A DNA stretch of 7,054 bases from Paracoccaceae bacterium (GTDB lineage Bacteria; Pseudomonadota; Alphaproteobacteria; Rhodobacterales; Rhodobacteraceae). Every line of letters begins with the position of its first letter. Position 1 is the stretch's first letter. A model generated the notes under the pieces. That model had not been told where the DNA came from, did not search any database, and worked only from the letters and a program-made list of their open reading frames with translations. Position numbers and translations under genes: made by a program. Shown in pieces: positions 1 to 6,308 of this stretch. The stretch lies in NCBI GenBank assembly GCA_029881635.1, contig JAOUMG010000095.1, positions 1 through 7,054 on the forward strand. Direction: 5' to 3'.

Positions 1-901
1 GCACGCCTTTCTGGTCGAAAGGTGCAGGCTTGCCGGTTATCCGGTCGATGACCAAAAGCTTGTCATCCTTGTCCCTGAGCAGGAGCCCTTTGCCCGGACC
101 TTCACTGCTGTCCACCAGGCAAGGAGCATTGGTGTATTGCGCAAGGTAGTCGAGGTCGATCTTGCCGGCGTTGAAAAGTTCGTGCACCAGCGCAAGGATC
201 AGCAGGCCGTCCGTCCCCGGCGTGATCCCGACCCATTCGTCGGCGACACCGTTATAGCCAGTGCGGATCGGGTTGACGCCGATGATCTTGGCGCCGCGTT
301 TCTTCAGCTTGCCGATGCCCATCTTGATCGGGTTGCTGTCGTGATCTTCGGCAACGCCGAAAAGCATGAACAGTTTGGTCCGGTCCCAGTCGGGCTGGCC
401 GAATTCCCAGAATGCACCACCGATCGAATAGATCCCGGCGGCGGCCATATTGACCGAACAAAACCCGCCATGGGCCGCATAGTTGGGCGTGCCGAAGCCT
501 TGCGCCCAGAAACTGGTAAAGCTTTGCGACTGGTCGCGGCCGGTGAAAAAGGCCAATTTGTCGGGGGCATTATCTTTCAGCGGCTTCAGCCAGCCAACAG
601 CGGTTTGCAGCGCCTCTTCCCAGGATATTTCTTCAAAGGCACCCGACCCGCGCGGGCCTACGCGGCGCAGAGGCGTGCGCAGGCGTGACGGCGCGGTCAC
701 CTGCATGATACCTGACGCCCCCTTGGCGCATAAAACACCCTTGTTGACCGGATGATCGCGGTTGCCTTCGATATAGGCGACCTTGCCAGAACGCAGGTGC
801 ACATTGATCCCGCAGCGGCAGGCGCACATGTAGCAGGTAGTGCGGCGAATTTCGTCGGAAACCGGTGGCGAGGTATCGAAGGCTGGTTGTGAATATGTCA
901 T
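1..901 (-). CDS. soeA: SoeA-like molybdopterin oxidoreductase, catalytic subunit of cytoplasmic sulfite dehydrogenase (N-terminal part, runs off left edge)
   Basis: Open frame of about 300 codons with no stop before the left edge. Numbered from the ATG at 899-901, the N-terminus carries a [4Fe-4S] motif of the DMSO reductase/formate dehydrogenase superfamily: Cys23-x2-Cys26-x3-Cys30, then Cys58 (segment CYMCACRCGINV, later VLCAKG). Next come WEEAL and a conserved HGGFCSVNMAAAG segment whose Cys148 is the likely molybdenum ligand. There is no Tat signal, so the protein should be cytoplasmic, as for SoeA of SoeABC, which oxidises sulfite to sulfate and passes electrons through an iron-sulfur subunit (SoeB) to a membrane anchor (SoeC). 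The Soe assignment rests on position beside xsc/tauE/pta, the arrangement known for Ruegeria pomeroyi; by motif alone it could be another family member such as a formate dehydrogenase or polysulfide/thiosulfate reductase. About two thirds of the protein is missing. An in-frame ATG at 905-907 is an alternative start; I prefer 901 because GGGA precedes it at a usable distance. Confidence 0.78.
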   Translation of the reverse strand, partial: MTYSQPAFDTSPPVSDEIRRTTCYMCACRCGINVHLRSGKVAYIEGNRDHPVNKGVLCAKGASGIMQVTAPSRLRTPLRRVGPRGSGAFEEISWEEALQTAVGWLKPLKDNAPDKLAFFTGRDQSQSFTSFWAQGFGTPNYAAHGGFCSVNMAAAGIYSIGGAFWEFGQPDWDRTKLFMLFGVAEDHDSNPIKMGIGKLKKRGAKIIGVNPIRTGYNGVADEWVGITPGTDGLLILALVHELFNAGKIDLDYLAQYTNAPCLVDSSEGPGKGLLLRDKDDKLLVIDRITGKPAPFDQKGV

Positions 902-990
902 GGACATCCCGTTTTTCTGGTCACAATCCGAATAAAGTCCCGGTTTGCAAGGCAATAAGAGAATTTTTCTTTCGCTTGACTGTCCAATCC

Positions 991-1034
991 GGGAAATACC
1001 GGCGGCCGAGAGGCGCCTGTCATCAGCATTTCCC
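991..1034 (-). other. Compound inverted repeat between pta and soeA
   Basis: Immediately after the pta stop, GGGAAAT (991-997 on the plus strand) pairs with ATTTCCC (1028-1034). On the minus-strand transcript the enclosed 30 nt contain a second possible stem, ACaGGCG with CGCCgGT, around a 9-nt loop, leaving a 7-nt one-sided bulge. No T-tract follows on the minus strand, so it is not a classical intrinsic terminator. It could be an RNA processing or stability element, a weak attenuator, or a Rho-linked site setting soeA level relative to pta. The rest of the 133-bp gap is AT-richer (about 935-985) and could hold a promoter for soeA, but I see no convincing -35/-10 pair. Confidence 0.4.
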
Positions 1035-2039
1035 CTATGGTTCCATGCCGGCCTGAACGGCCGTTACAGCGATGAGGTTCAAGGCATCCTCGGCGCTGCA
1101 GCCTCTGGAAAGATCATTGGCCGGTTTGGCCAAACCCTGAAGGATCGGGCCGATTGCCTCGGCCCCGCCGATACGCTGGGCGATCTTGTAGCCCATGTTT
1201 CCGGCATCGAGATTGGGAAAGACAAAGACATTGGCGCGACCGGCAACCGGGGATCCGGGCGCCTTTCTTTGGGCAATGTCAGGCACAAAGGCCGTGTCGA
1301 ACTGCAATTCGCCATCGACCATCAGATCGGGAAATTGCTGACGCACCAGCGCGGTTGCCTCAACGACCTTGGTGGCGTTCGGATGCCTGGCGCTTCCCAG
1401 CGTTGAAAAGGACAGCATTGCCACCCTCGGTTGCTGCCCGGTCAGAGCCTGGAAGGACTGTGCAGTTGCCCCGGCAATCTCGGCCATTTCGGCGGCGCTG
1501 GGGTCTACCACCAGCCCGCAATCGGCAAATGCCACTGGCCCCTGAGGATCGTGATGCGGCTTTTGCAACAGCATCAGAAAAAAGCTCGAGATGAGTTTGC
1601 CTGCCGGTTTGAGCCCTATGACCTGAATGGCGGCACGGACAGTGTCTGCAGTCGTGGCCACTGCCCCGCCCACAGTTCCATCGGCCAGACCGGCGCGCAC
1701 CAGCATCGCCGAGAACACCAAGGGTTCTGCCAGCGCAGCAGCGGCTTTTTCCGGCGTTACGCCCTTGTGCTGGCGCATCTTGAAATAGTCATGGGCAAGC
1801 CTTTCGCCATGGGGCGATGTTCGTGGGTCCATGATGGTGATGCCATCCAGACCATCGGCATTTTGTTGGCCCATCAGGGCGCGCACCTTATCCTCATCAC
1901 CCACCAGAATGATCCGGGCGATCCCCTCCTGACGCGCGCGAACAGCCGCCTCGACGATGCGGCGGTCTTCGCCTTCGCTGAGCACGATGGTTTTGCCGAG
2001 AGCACTGGCGCGGGAATTGATGTCACGAAGGGCGTTCAT
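1035..2039 (-). CDS. pta: Phosphate acetyltransferase (short Pta type)
   Basis: A 334-residue protein of the PTA_PTB family. It transfers the acetyl group of acetyl phosphate to CoA in the cytoplasm, giving acetyl-CoA and phosphate; here the acetyl phosphate comes from Xsc, so Pta closes the C2 branch of taurine degradation. The length matches single-domain Pta enzymes (Methanosarcina thermophila Pta is about 333 residues), without the extra N-terminal domain of E. coli Pta. Family segments are clear: FADCGLVVDPSAAEMAEIA, SFSTLGSARHPNATKV, DGELQFDTAFVP and, near the end, DLSRGCSAEDALN. In the last, Ser311, Arg312 and Asp318 keep the Ser-Arg and Arg-x5-Asp spacing of the M. thermophila active site (Ser309, Arg310, Asp316). 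The ATG start has a good SD in the 16-bp gap after tauE. No ackA is present, which fits acetyl-CoA formation by Pta alone. Confidence 0.95.
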   Translation of the reverse strand: MNALRDINSRASALGKTIVLSEGEDRRIVEAAVRARQEGIARIILVGDEDKVRALMGQQNADGLDGITIMDPRTSPHGERLAHDYFKMRQHKGVTPEKAAAALAEPLVFSAMLVRAGLADGTVGGAVATTADTVRAAIQVIGLKPAGKLISSFFLMLLQKPHHDPQGPVAFADCGLVVDPSAAEMAEIAGATAQSFQALTGQQPRVAMLSFSTLGSARHPNATKVVEATALVRQQFPDLMVDGELQFDTAFVPDIAQRKAPGSPVAGRANVFVFPNLDAGNMGYKIAQRIGGAEAIGPILQGLAKPANDLSRGCSAEDALNLIAVTAVQAGMEP

Positions 2040-2048
2040 CGGGGTCGT

Positions 2049-2053
2049 TCTCC
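2049..2053 (-). promoter_or_regulatory. Ribosome binding site of pta
   Basis: GGAGA on the minus strand, 9 nt before the pta ATG, directly downstream of the exporter's TGA stop. It fixes the pta start, and its position next to the upstream stop suggests translational coupling. Confidence 0.75.
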
Positions 2054-2055
2054 GG

Positions 2056-2802
2056 TCAGATCACTGATTTCAGAAGGCCCAGCACCGACAGCATGAGCAG
2101 CAACCCGATCGCCATGCGCCGGAAACTTTGCGGGGATGCCGACAGGAACCGGCGCCCGCCCAGCCATATGCCCAGTGCCAGCAGGGGTATGACCATCACG
2201 AAGATGACAGCCGTTTCCTTTGTCACAAGACCGTTGGCCCACATGATCGGCAAGGCAATAAGATCAATGGCAGTCAGATAGGCGATCATGGTCGCGCGAA
2301 AGACCGGCGCCGAAATCGGCTGGGCCGCCATGAAGGCCGCAACGGGCAGACCGCCCACGGCGGCACCATTGGCCACGCCAGACACGAGTCCGACCCCGAT
2401 ATGGCCGGTTTTCCCGATTGTGCGCTTCAACGTCCAGCCGGTAAGCAGCAACAGGCACATCGCCAGAATGAAAAGAGAAATTGCCAGCCGCGCTGGGTCC
2501 TGCCCAACCTTGGCAAGGATGGTGACCGACACCGGCATGGCTATAGCTGCGCCCAATAGCATGGGGCGCAGGCGGCGCCAGTCAATCAGCGGCAGGATTC
2601 CGCGGGTCTGGACAGTTGTCATGGCAATTTCACACAAGACAACGACCGGGACCAGAAAGACCGGGTTGGTGACCAGCCCGGCAAAGGCCACGACAAGCGC
2701 CGAAAAGCCAAAGCCTGAATAGCCCCGCACAAAGGCGGCAAGAAAGAACGCGGCCCCAAGGGCTGCCGCGGGGCCAATCGTCAAACCCAGCGGCAGCGAC
2801 AT
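2056..2802 (-). CDS. tauE: TauE/SafE (DUF81) family membrane exporter, probable sulfite or sulfate exporter
   Basis: A 248-residue, strongly hydrophobic protein with about eight predicted membrane segments (roughly residues 7-24, 31-45, 47-63, 81-98, 105-123, 134-158, 168-188, 196-214 and 229-247, adjacent ones possibly fused). The two half-repeats of the TauE/SafE family can be seen: a Gly-rich stretch after the first segment (VRGYSGFGFS, 25-34) and a matching one in the second half (SGVANGAAVGGLPVAAF, 141-157). DUF81 proteins in sulfonate clusters, such as TauE of Cupriavidus necator H16, are proposed to export sulfite made by Xsc. Since a Soe-type sulfite dehydrogenase appears to be encoded downstream, the substrate here could be sulfite, sulfate or both. 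The ATG lies only 3 bp after the xsc stop; a GGGGG run (2811-2815) inside the last xsc codons is its likely SD, so it should be translated with xsc. The family is sure; the transported ion is inferred from context. Confidence 0.85.
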   Translation of the reverse strand: MSLPLGLTIGPAAALGAAFFLAAFVRGYSGFGFSALVVAFAGLVTNPVFLVPVVVLCEIAMTTVQTRGILPLIDWRRLRPMLLGAAIAMPVSVTILAKVGQDPARLAISLFILAMCLLLLTGWTLKRTIGKTGHIGVGLVSGVANGAAVGGLPVAAFMAAQPISAPVFRATMIAYLTAIDLIALPIMWANGLVTKETAVIFVMVIPLLALGIWLGGRRFLSASPQSFRRMAIGLLLMLSVLGLLKSVI

Positions 2803-2805
2803 GGA

Positions 2806-4581
2806 TCATGCCCCCGCTTGCGGACGCATATCTGCCGGGTCGATCCCGGCCACTTCGACCGGCGTTTTCATCGCATCGCGGCGGAAGGGCTCGCCCAGTT
2901 CCTGATTGAGAAGCACTTCGATGAAGGTGGTGGTGCCCGCTTTCTGGTCCTTGATTGCGGTGGCCAAGGCGTCGGTCAGCTCACTCATCCCCGACACCTG
3001 CACGCCTTTCAGTCCGCAGGCATTGGCGATACCGGCATAGCTGACCTGCTGGTTCAGTTCGGTGCCCACGAAGTTATCGTGATACCAAAGGGTTGTGTTG
3101 CGCTTTTCAGCGCCCCACTGGTAATTGCGGAAGATCACCATGGTGATGGCAGGCCAGTCGTCGCGACCGATGGCAGTCATTTCGTTCATCGAAATCCCAA
3201 ATGCGCCATCCCCGGCGAAACCTACGACCGGAACATCCGGCTTGCCGATCTTGGCGCCCTGAATCGAAGGCAGGCCATAGCCGCAGGGGCCGAACAGGCC
3301 GGGTGCAAGGTATTTGCGGCCTTCTTCGAAGGTCGGGTAGGCGTTGCCGATGGCACAGTTATTGCCGATATCCGAGGAAATGATCGCCTCTTTGGGCAGG
3401 GCCGACTGGATGGCCCGCCAGGCCATACGGGGGCTCATCCACTTTGGCTTGGCCTTGCGGGCCCGTTCGTTCCAGGTGGTGCCGGGATCATCCTGTTCGT
3501 GATCCATTGATGTCAGCTCTTGCGCCCAGGCCGATTTCTTTTGCGCAATCATATTCTTGCGCTCGGTTCTTCCAGCATCGCCTGCACCTTCCGACAGTCT
3601 GGCGAGGATGCCCTCGGCCACCTGTTTGGCATCGCCGACAATCCCCACAGTGACCTTCTTGGTCAGGCCAATCCGGTCGGGGTTGATATCGACCTGAATG
3701 ATCTCGGCCGTCTTTGGCCAGTAGTCGATGCCGTAACCCGGCAGGGTCGAAAACGGATTGAGACGGGTGCCGAGCGCCAGAACCACATCGGCCTGCGCGA
3801 TCAGTTCCATCCCGGCTTTGGAGCCGTTATAGCCCAAGGGGCCTGCGAACAAGGGATGCGAACCGGGGAAAGCATCATTGTGCTGATAGCCGCAGCAGAC
3901 AGGTGCATCCAGCCGTTCGGCCAGCGCCATAGATGCCGGGATTGCACCGCCGATGACTACGCCCGCACCATTCAGAATGACCGGGAACTTGGCTTTCGAC
4001 AAAAGATCAGCGGCACGCGCGATAGCGTCCGACCCACCTGCGGGACGTTCGAAATCGACGATCGCCGGCAGCTCAATGTCAATGACCTGTGTCCAGAAAT
4101 CGCGCGGCACGTTGATCTGGGCCGGGGCAGAGGCGCGTTTGGCCTGCATGATCACCCGGTTCAGAACCTCGGCGATGCGGGTCGGGTCGCGCACTTCTTC
4201 CTGATAGGCAACCATATCGGCGAAGAGCTTCATCTGCTCCACTTCCTGGAAACCGCCCTGCCCGATTGTCTTGTTGGCGGCCTGCGGAGTGACGAGAAGC
4301 AGCGGCGTGTGGTTCCAGTAGGCGGTTTTCACCGGCGTGACGAAATTGGTGATGCCGGGGCCGTTCTGGGCGATCATCATCGACATCTTACCGGTCGCGC
4401 GGGTGAAACCGTCGGCCATCATGCCGGCATTGACCTCATGGGCGCAGTCCCAGAATTTGATGCCAGCCTTGGGGAACAGATCCGATATCGGCATCATGGC
4501 CGATCCGATTATCCCGAATGCATGTTCGATCCCGTGCATTTGCAGGGTTTTGACGAAGGCCTCTTCGGTCGTCATCTTCAT
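2806..4581 (-). CDS. xsc: Sulfoacetaldehyde acetyltransferase (ThDP-dependent)
   Basis: A 591-residue thiamine-diphosphate enzyme. In the cytoplasm it converts sulfoacetaldehyde and phosphate to acetyl phosphate and sulfite, the desulfonation step of taurine breakdown. The acetolactate-synthase-like architecture is complete. The N-terminal pyrimidine-binding domain (about 1-170) carries FGIIGSAMMPISDLFPKAG and the catalytic Glu49 in CAHEVNAGMMADGFTRATG. A central domain (about 185-335) follows. The C-terminal domain (about 385-555) has the ThDP/Mg motif GDG at 457-459 followed by Asn486-Tyr487 (RNYQWGAEKRN). The N-terminus and the YQWGAEKRN segment are, as I recall, characteristic of Xsc rather than acetolactate synthase. 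The frame stays open upstream to a TTG at 4656, but I place the start at the ATG at 4579-4581, where a strong SD sits 6 nt upstream and the sequence begins MKMTTEEAFV as in known Xsc proteins. It follows tauR after 99 bp and precedes the exporter by 3 bp. Confidence 0.97.
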   Translation of the reverse strand: MKMTTEEAFVKTLQMHGIEHAFGIIGSAMMPISDLFPKAGIKFWDCAHEVNAGMMADGFTRATGKMSMMIAQNGPGITNFVTPVKTAYWNHTPLLLVTPQAANKTIGQGGFQEVEQMKLFADMVAYQEEVRDPTRIAEVLNRVIMQAKRASAPAQINVPRDFWTQVIDIELPAIVDFERPAGGSDAIARAADLLSKAKFPVILNGAGVVIGGAIPASMALAERLDAPVCCGYQHNDAFPGSHPLFAGPLGYNGSKAGMELIAQADVVLALGTRLNPFSTLPGYGIDYWPKTAEIIQVDINPDRIGLTKKVTVGIVGDAKQVAEGILARLSEGAGDAGRTERKNMIAQKKSAWAQELTSMDHEQDDPGTTWNERARKAKPKWMSPRMAWRAIQSALPKEAIISSDIGNNCAIGNAYPTFEEGRKYLAPGLFGPCGYGLPSIQGAKIGKPDVPVVGFAGDGAFGISMNEMTAIGRDDWPAITMVIFRNYQWGAEKRNTTLWYHDNFVGTELNQQVSYAGIANACGLKGVQVSGMSELTDALATAIKDQKAGTTTFIEVLLNQELGEPFRRDAMKTPVEVAGIDPADMRPQAGA

Positions 4582-4587
4582 GGTCGT

Positions 4588-4592
4588 CTCCC
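4588..4592 (-). promoter_or_regulatory. Ribosome binding site of xsc
   Basis: GGGAG on the minus strand, 6 nt before ATG 4581. It decides the start over the longer upstream frame, which has no comparable site. Confidence 0.85.
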
Positions 4593-4597
4593 TTATT

Positions 4598-4622
4598 CGA
4601 AAAAATTCACGGAAAAATTCCG
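4598..4622 (-). repeat. Tandem A/T-tract repeat in the xsc 5' leader
   Basis: On the plus strand CGAAAAAATTC (4598-4608) and CGGAAAAATTC (4610-4620) differ at one base and recur with a 12-bp period. The second copy is part of a 13-bp palindrome, CGGAA-AAA-TTCCG (4610-4622). The element ends about 5 bp from the xsc SD. It could be the promoter -10/start region, an AT-rich translation enhancer, or a protein site. Its role is unknown. Confidence 0.45.
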
Positions 4623-4661
4623 ATATTTGGCCCGTTTCTACTCTCGTCGCCACCAAAGCGC

Positions 4662-4694
4662 GTAGGGCCAGATGTACCGCCTATTTAGGGCCAG
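4662..4694 (-). promoter_or_regulatory. Candidate TauR operator: two direct repeats upstream of xsc
   Basis: Reading the minus strand, CTGGCCCTAA (4694-4685) and CTGGCCCTAC (4671-4662) form a near-perfect direct repeat with a start-to-start distance of 23 bp, roughly two helical turns. They resemble the pair of CTGGAC(C/T)TAA direct repeats that, as I recall, TauR needs at the tpa promoter of Rhodobacter capsulatus: the first copy matches 9 of 10 positions and the second 8. The first copy spans the tauR stop codon (TAG at 4683-4681 lies just beyond it). The pair ends about 80 bp before the xsc ATG, a fitting distance for an activator site of an internal xsc promoter. Confidence 0.55.
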
Positions 4695-6153
4695 TTTCCG
4701 ATATCGCATTTGCGATCTGCGCGATACCTTCGGGTATACGACCTTGCGCTATCGAAGAGTAGGCCAGACGGTAGAAATTTCGCGGTGCGGTTTGCGGCGC
4801 GAAGAATATCCGCCCCGGTTCAATCAGGACACCGCGCGCGCGCAAAACCTCGGCCAGAATGTCGGTATCCACGCCGTCTGGCGCCCGCATCCAGAAGCTT
4901 GATCCGCCGAAGGAGCCCTGCCCGGCTATTTCCAGACCATTGGCGCGGATGGCTTCGTCCATCGTTGTCCTGCGCCGCTTATAGGCCTGATTGAGCCGGT
5001 TGATCAGCGCATCGTAATGGCCCAGGGCCAGAAAATACGCCACCGTTCGCTGAATGTGGCCTGGCGGGTGGCGAAACAGCGTGGCCCGCAAGGCGCGCGC
5101 TTCGCGAATGAAGGCTTCCGAGCCGACAAGATACCCCAGACGCAAGCCGGGAAAGAGCGATTTGGAAAAGGAGCCCGCATAGATCACCCGCCCTTCCTGA
5201 TCGAGTGATTTGAGTGCGGGCGCGGCGGCCTTGATGAATGACATCTCGAATTCGTAGTCATCCTCGACGACAACGAAATTTTCCCTTGCCGCCCGGTCCA
5301 ACAGCGCCTGGCGGCGCTCCATTGGCATGGTTGCGTTTGTCGGGCAGTGGTGGCTCGCGGTTGTGTAGACAACGTCGGGCGCACTCGGCAACGCGTCGGG
5401 CAGCAGGCCTTCTTCATCGACATCGGCCGCCACGACGCGGCAATCCATCTGGTTCAGGATGGCACGCAAACCGGGATAGCAAGGGTTTTCGACGACCGCC
5501 GTGCGATTTTGCCCCAGCAACACATGGGCGGTGATCCATAAGGCGTTCTGCGCCCCGAGCGTCAGCAGTATCTGTTCCGGCCGTGCCGCTATGCCGCGCC
5601 TGGGCAGGATGTTGCGCGCAATGTATTCGATCAGCATCGGATCATCGCGTTCGTAAAAATCGGCCGTCATGGTTTCAAAATCGCGCTTGCCAAGGGCGCG
5701 CAGCGCACAAAGGCGCCAGTTCTGATGGTCAAAAAGCGTTACATCCGCCTGACCGTAGATGAACGGATAGGGATAGCTGCGCCAGTCATCCGGTTTGCTT
5801 GGCAATTCATGGCGTGAAAACTGGCGACTGACCACGCGGTCCCAGTCAACCGTATCTTTTTGCGCCTGCTGTGGTTGTGCGAAATCTGGCTGTCTGGGCG
5901 CCGAGTCCGACACAAAGTACCCGGACCGCCCCCGTGAAGTCAGATAGTCACTGGCCAGCAACTCCGTATAAGCGAGCGTCACGGTGATGCGGCTGACGCC
6001 GAGATGGCGGGCGAGTTTTCGGCTGGAGGGCAGCTTGTCGCCTGCCCGGTAGCGGCCCCGCACGATCCCTTCGGAGACCATTTGCTGGATCTGCTGCTGC
6101 AACGTCCCGTTAAAGCCGGGCGTCAGAAAGAAGGATTCGGCGGCTATCGACAT
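4681..6153 (-). CDS. tauR: Taurine-responsive GntR/MocR-family transcriptional regulator TauR
   Basis: A 490-residue MocR-type regulator joining a GntR winged-helix DNA-binding domain to a fold-type I aminotransferase-like domain. The N-terminal part (about 15-85) has the pattern LQQQIQQM, GDKLPSSRKLARHLGVSRITV and YLTSRGRSGYFV. The C-terminal part (about 125-485) holds PLP-pocket signatures: Asp298 in VEDDYEFE, the likely pyridine-nitrogen contact, and Lys331 in YAGSFSKSLFPGLRLGY, the expected Schiff-base lysine. MocR proteins bind direct repeats and use PLP to sense an amino compound; R. capsulatus TauR activates taurine genes. The position between tpa and xsc is the known tpa-tauR-xsc order. 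The start is uncertain. I chose ATG 6151-6153, giving MSIAAESFFL. A TTG at 6163-6165 would add four residues and has a GAGGA 2 nt before it, while the ATG lacks a well-spaced SD. Confidence 0.93.
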   Translation of the reverse strand: MSIAAESFFLTPGFNGTLQQQIQQMVSEGIVRGRYRAGDKLPSSRKLARHLGVSRITVTLAYTELLASDYLTSRGRSGYFVSDSAPRQPDFAQPQQAQKDTVDWDRVVSRQFSRHELPSKPDDWRSYPYPFIYGQADVTLFDHQNWRLCALRALGKRDFETMTADFYERDDPMLIEYIARNILPRRGIAARPEQILLTLGAQNALWITAHVLLGQNRTAVVENPCYPGLRAILNQMDCRVVAADVDEEGLLPDALPSAPDVVYTTASHHCPTNATMPMERRQALLDRAARENFVVVEDDYEFEMSFIKAAAPALKSLDQEGRVIYAGSFSKSLFPGLRLGYLVGSEAFIREARALRATLFRHPPGHIQRTVAYFLALGHYDALINRLNQAYKRRRTTMDEAIRANGLEIAGQGSFGGSSFWMRAPDGVDTDILAEVLRARGVLIEPGRIFFAPQTAPRNFYRLAYSSIAQGRIPEGIAQIANAISETGPK

Positions 6154-6183
6154 ATCTGGCGTCAAGGTCCTCGTTATCTGGAC
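6153..6183 (+). repeat. Direct repeat TATCTGG overlapping the tauR start, possible autoregulatory site
   Basis: On the plus strand TATCTGG occurs at 6153-6159 and 6175-6181, a 22-bp period close to the 23 bp of the pair upstream of xsc. The 10-mers starting at CTGG are CTGGCGTCAA and CTGGACTCAT, partial matches (about 7 and 8 of 10) to the TauR-type box. They face away from tauR, and one copy touches the start codon, so a bound protein would more likely block than activate tauR. Chance occurrence is possible. Confidence 0.3.
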
Positions 6184-6273
6184 TCATGACAATTGGCGCA
6201 GAACTGCCTCCGGCGTCAACCCGACCTGACACCCGATTAACTGCGCAAAAGGCAATTGGCTGCAGGAATCGCG

Positions 6274-6294
6274 TGGGGGGCGACCTGCCCCCCA
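6274..6294 (-). terminator. Strong GC hairpin after tpa (terminator-like, no U-tract)
   Basis: TGGGGGGC (6274-6281) and GCCCCCCA (6287-6294) form a perfect 8-bp stem with a 5-nt loop, 14 bp past the tpa stop. In the direction of transcription (minus strand) the T-run lies before the hairpin and no T-run follows it, so a classical intrinsic terminator is not supported. It may partly stop transcription, protect the 3' end of the tpa mRNA, or mark a processing site lowering tauR relative to tpa. Confidence 0.5.
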
Positions 6295-6308
6295 GGCAAA
6301 AACCTGAA

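Noticed and set aside
137..688. 183-codon plus-strand open frame
   Set aside because: It is antisense to the soeA reading frame, which has clear Fe-S and molybdenum-site motifs and continues past both ends of this frame.
902..990. TauR-like half sites (for example CGGGACTTTA on the minus strand) upstream of soeA
   Set aside because: Only one copy comes near the consensus and no partner lies 22-23 bp away, so it is not distinguishable from chance.
1431..2096. 221-codon plus-strand open frame
   Set aside because: It lies across pta and the exporter boundary on the opposite strand; its translation is rich in His, Arg and Gly with no domain pattern.
4582..4656. N-terminal extension of Xsc by 25 residues to a TTG codon
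   Set aside because: The extension is translated leader containing the A/T-tract repeats and the SD itself; the ATG at 4581 has a strong SD and the usual family N-terminus.
3520..4665. 381-codon open frame on the plus strand
   Set aside because: It is antisense to xsc, which has unmistakable family motifs through its whole length; long opposite-strand frames are common in GC-rich genes. Its translation shows no recognisable domain.
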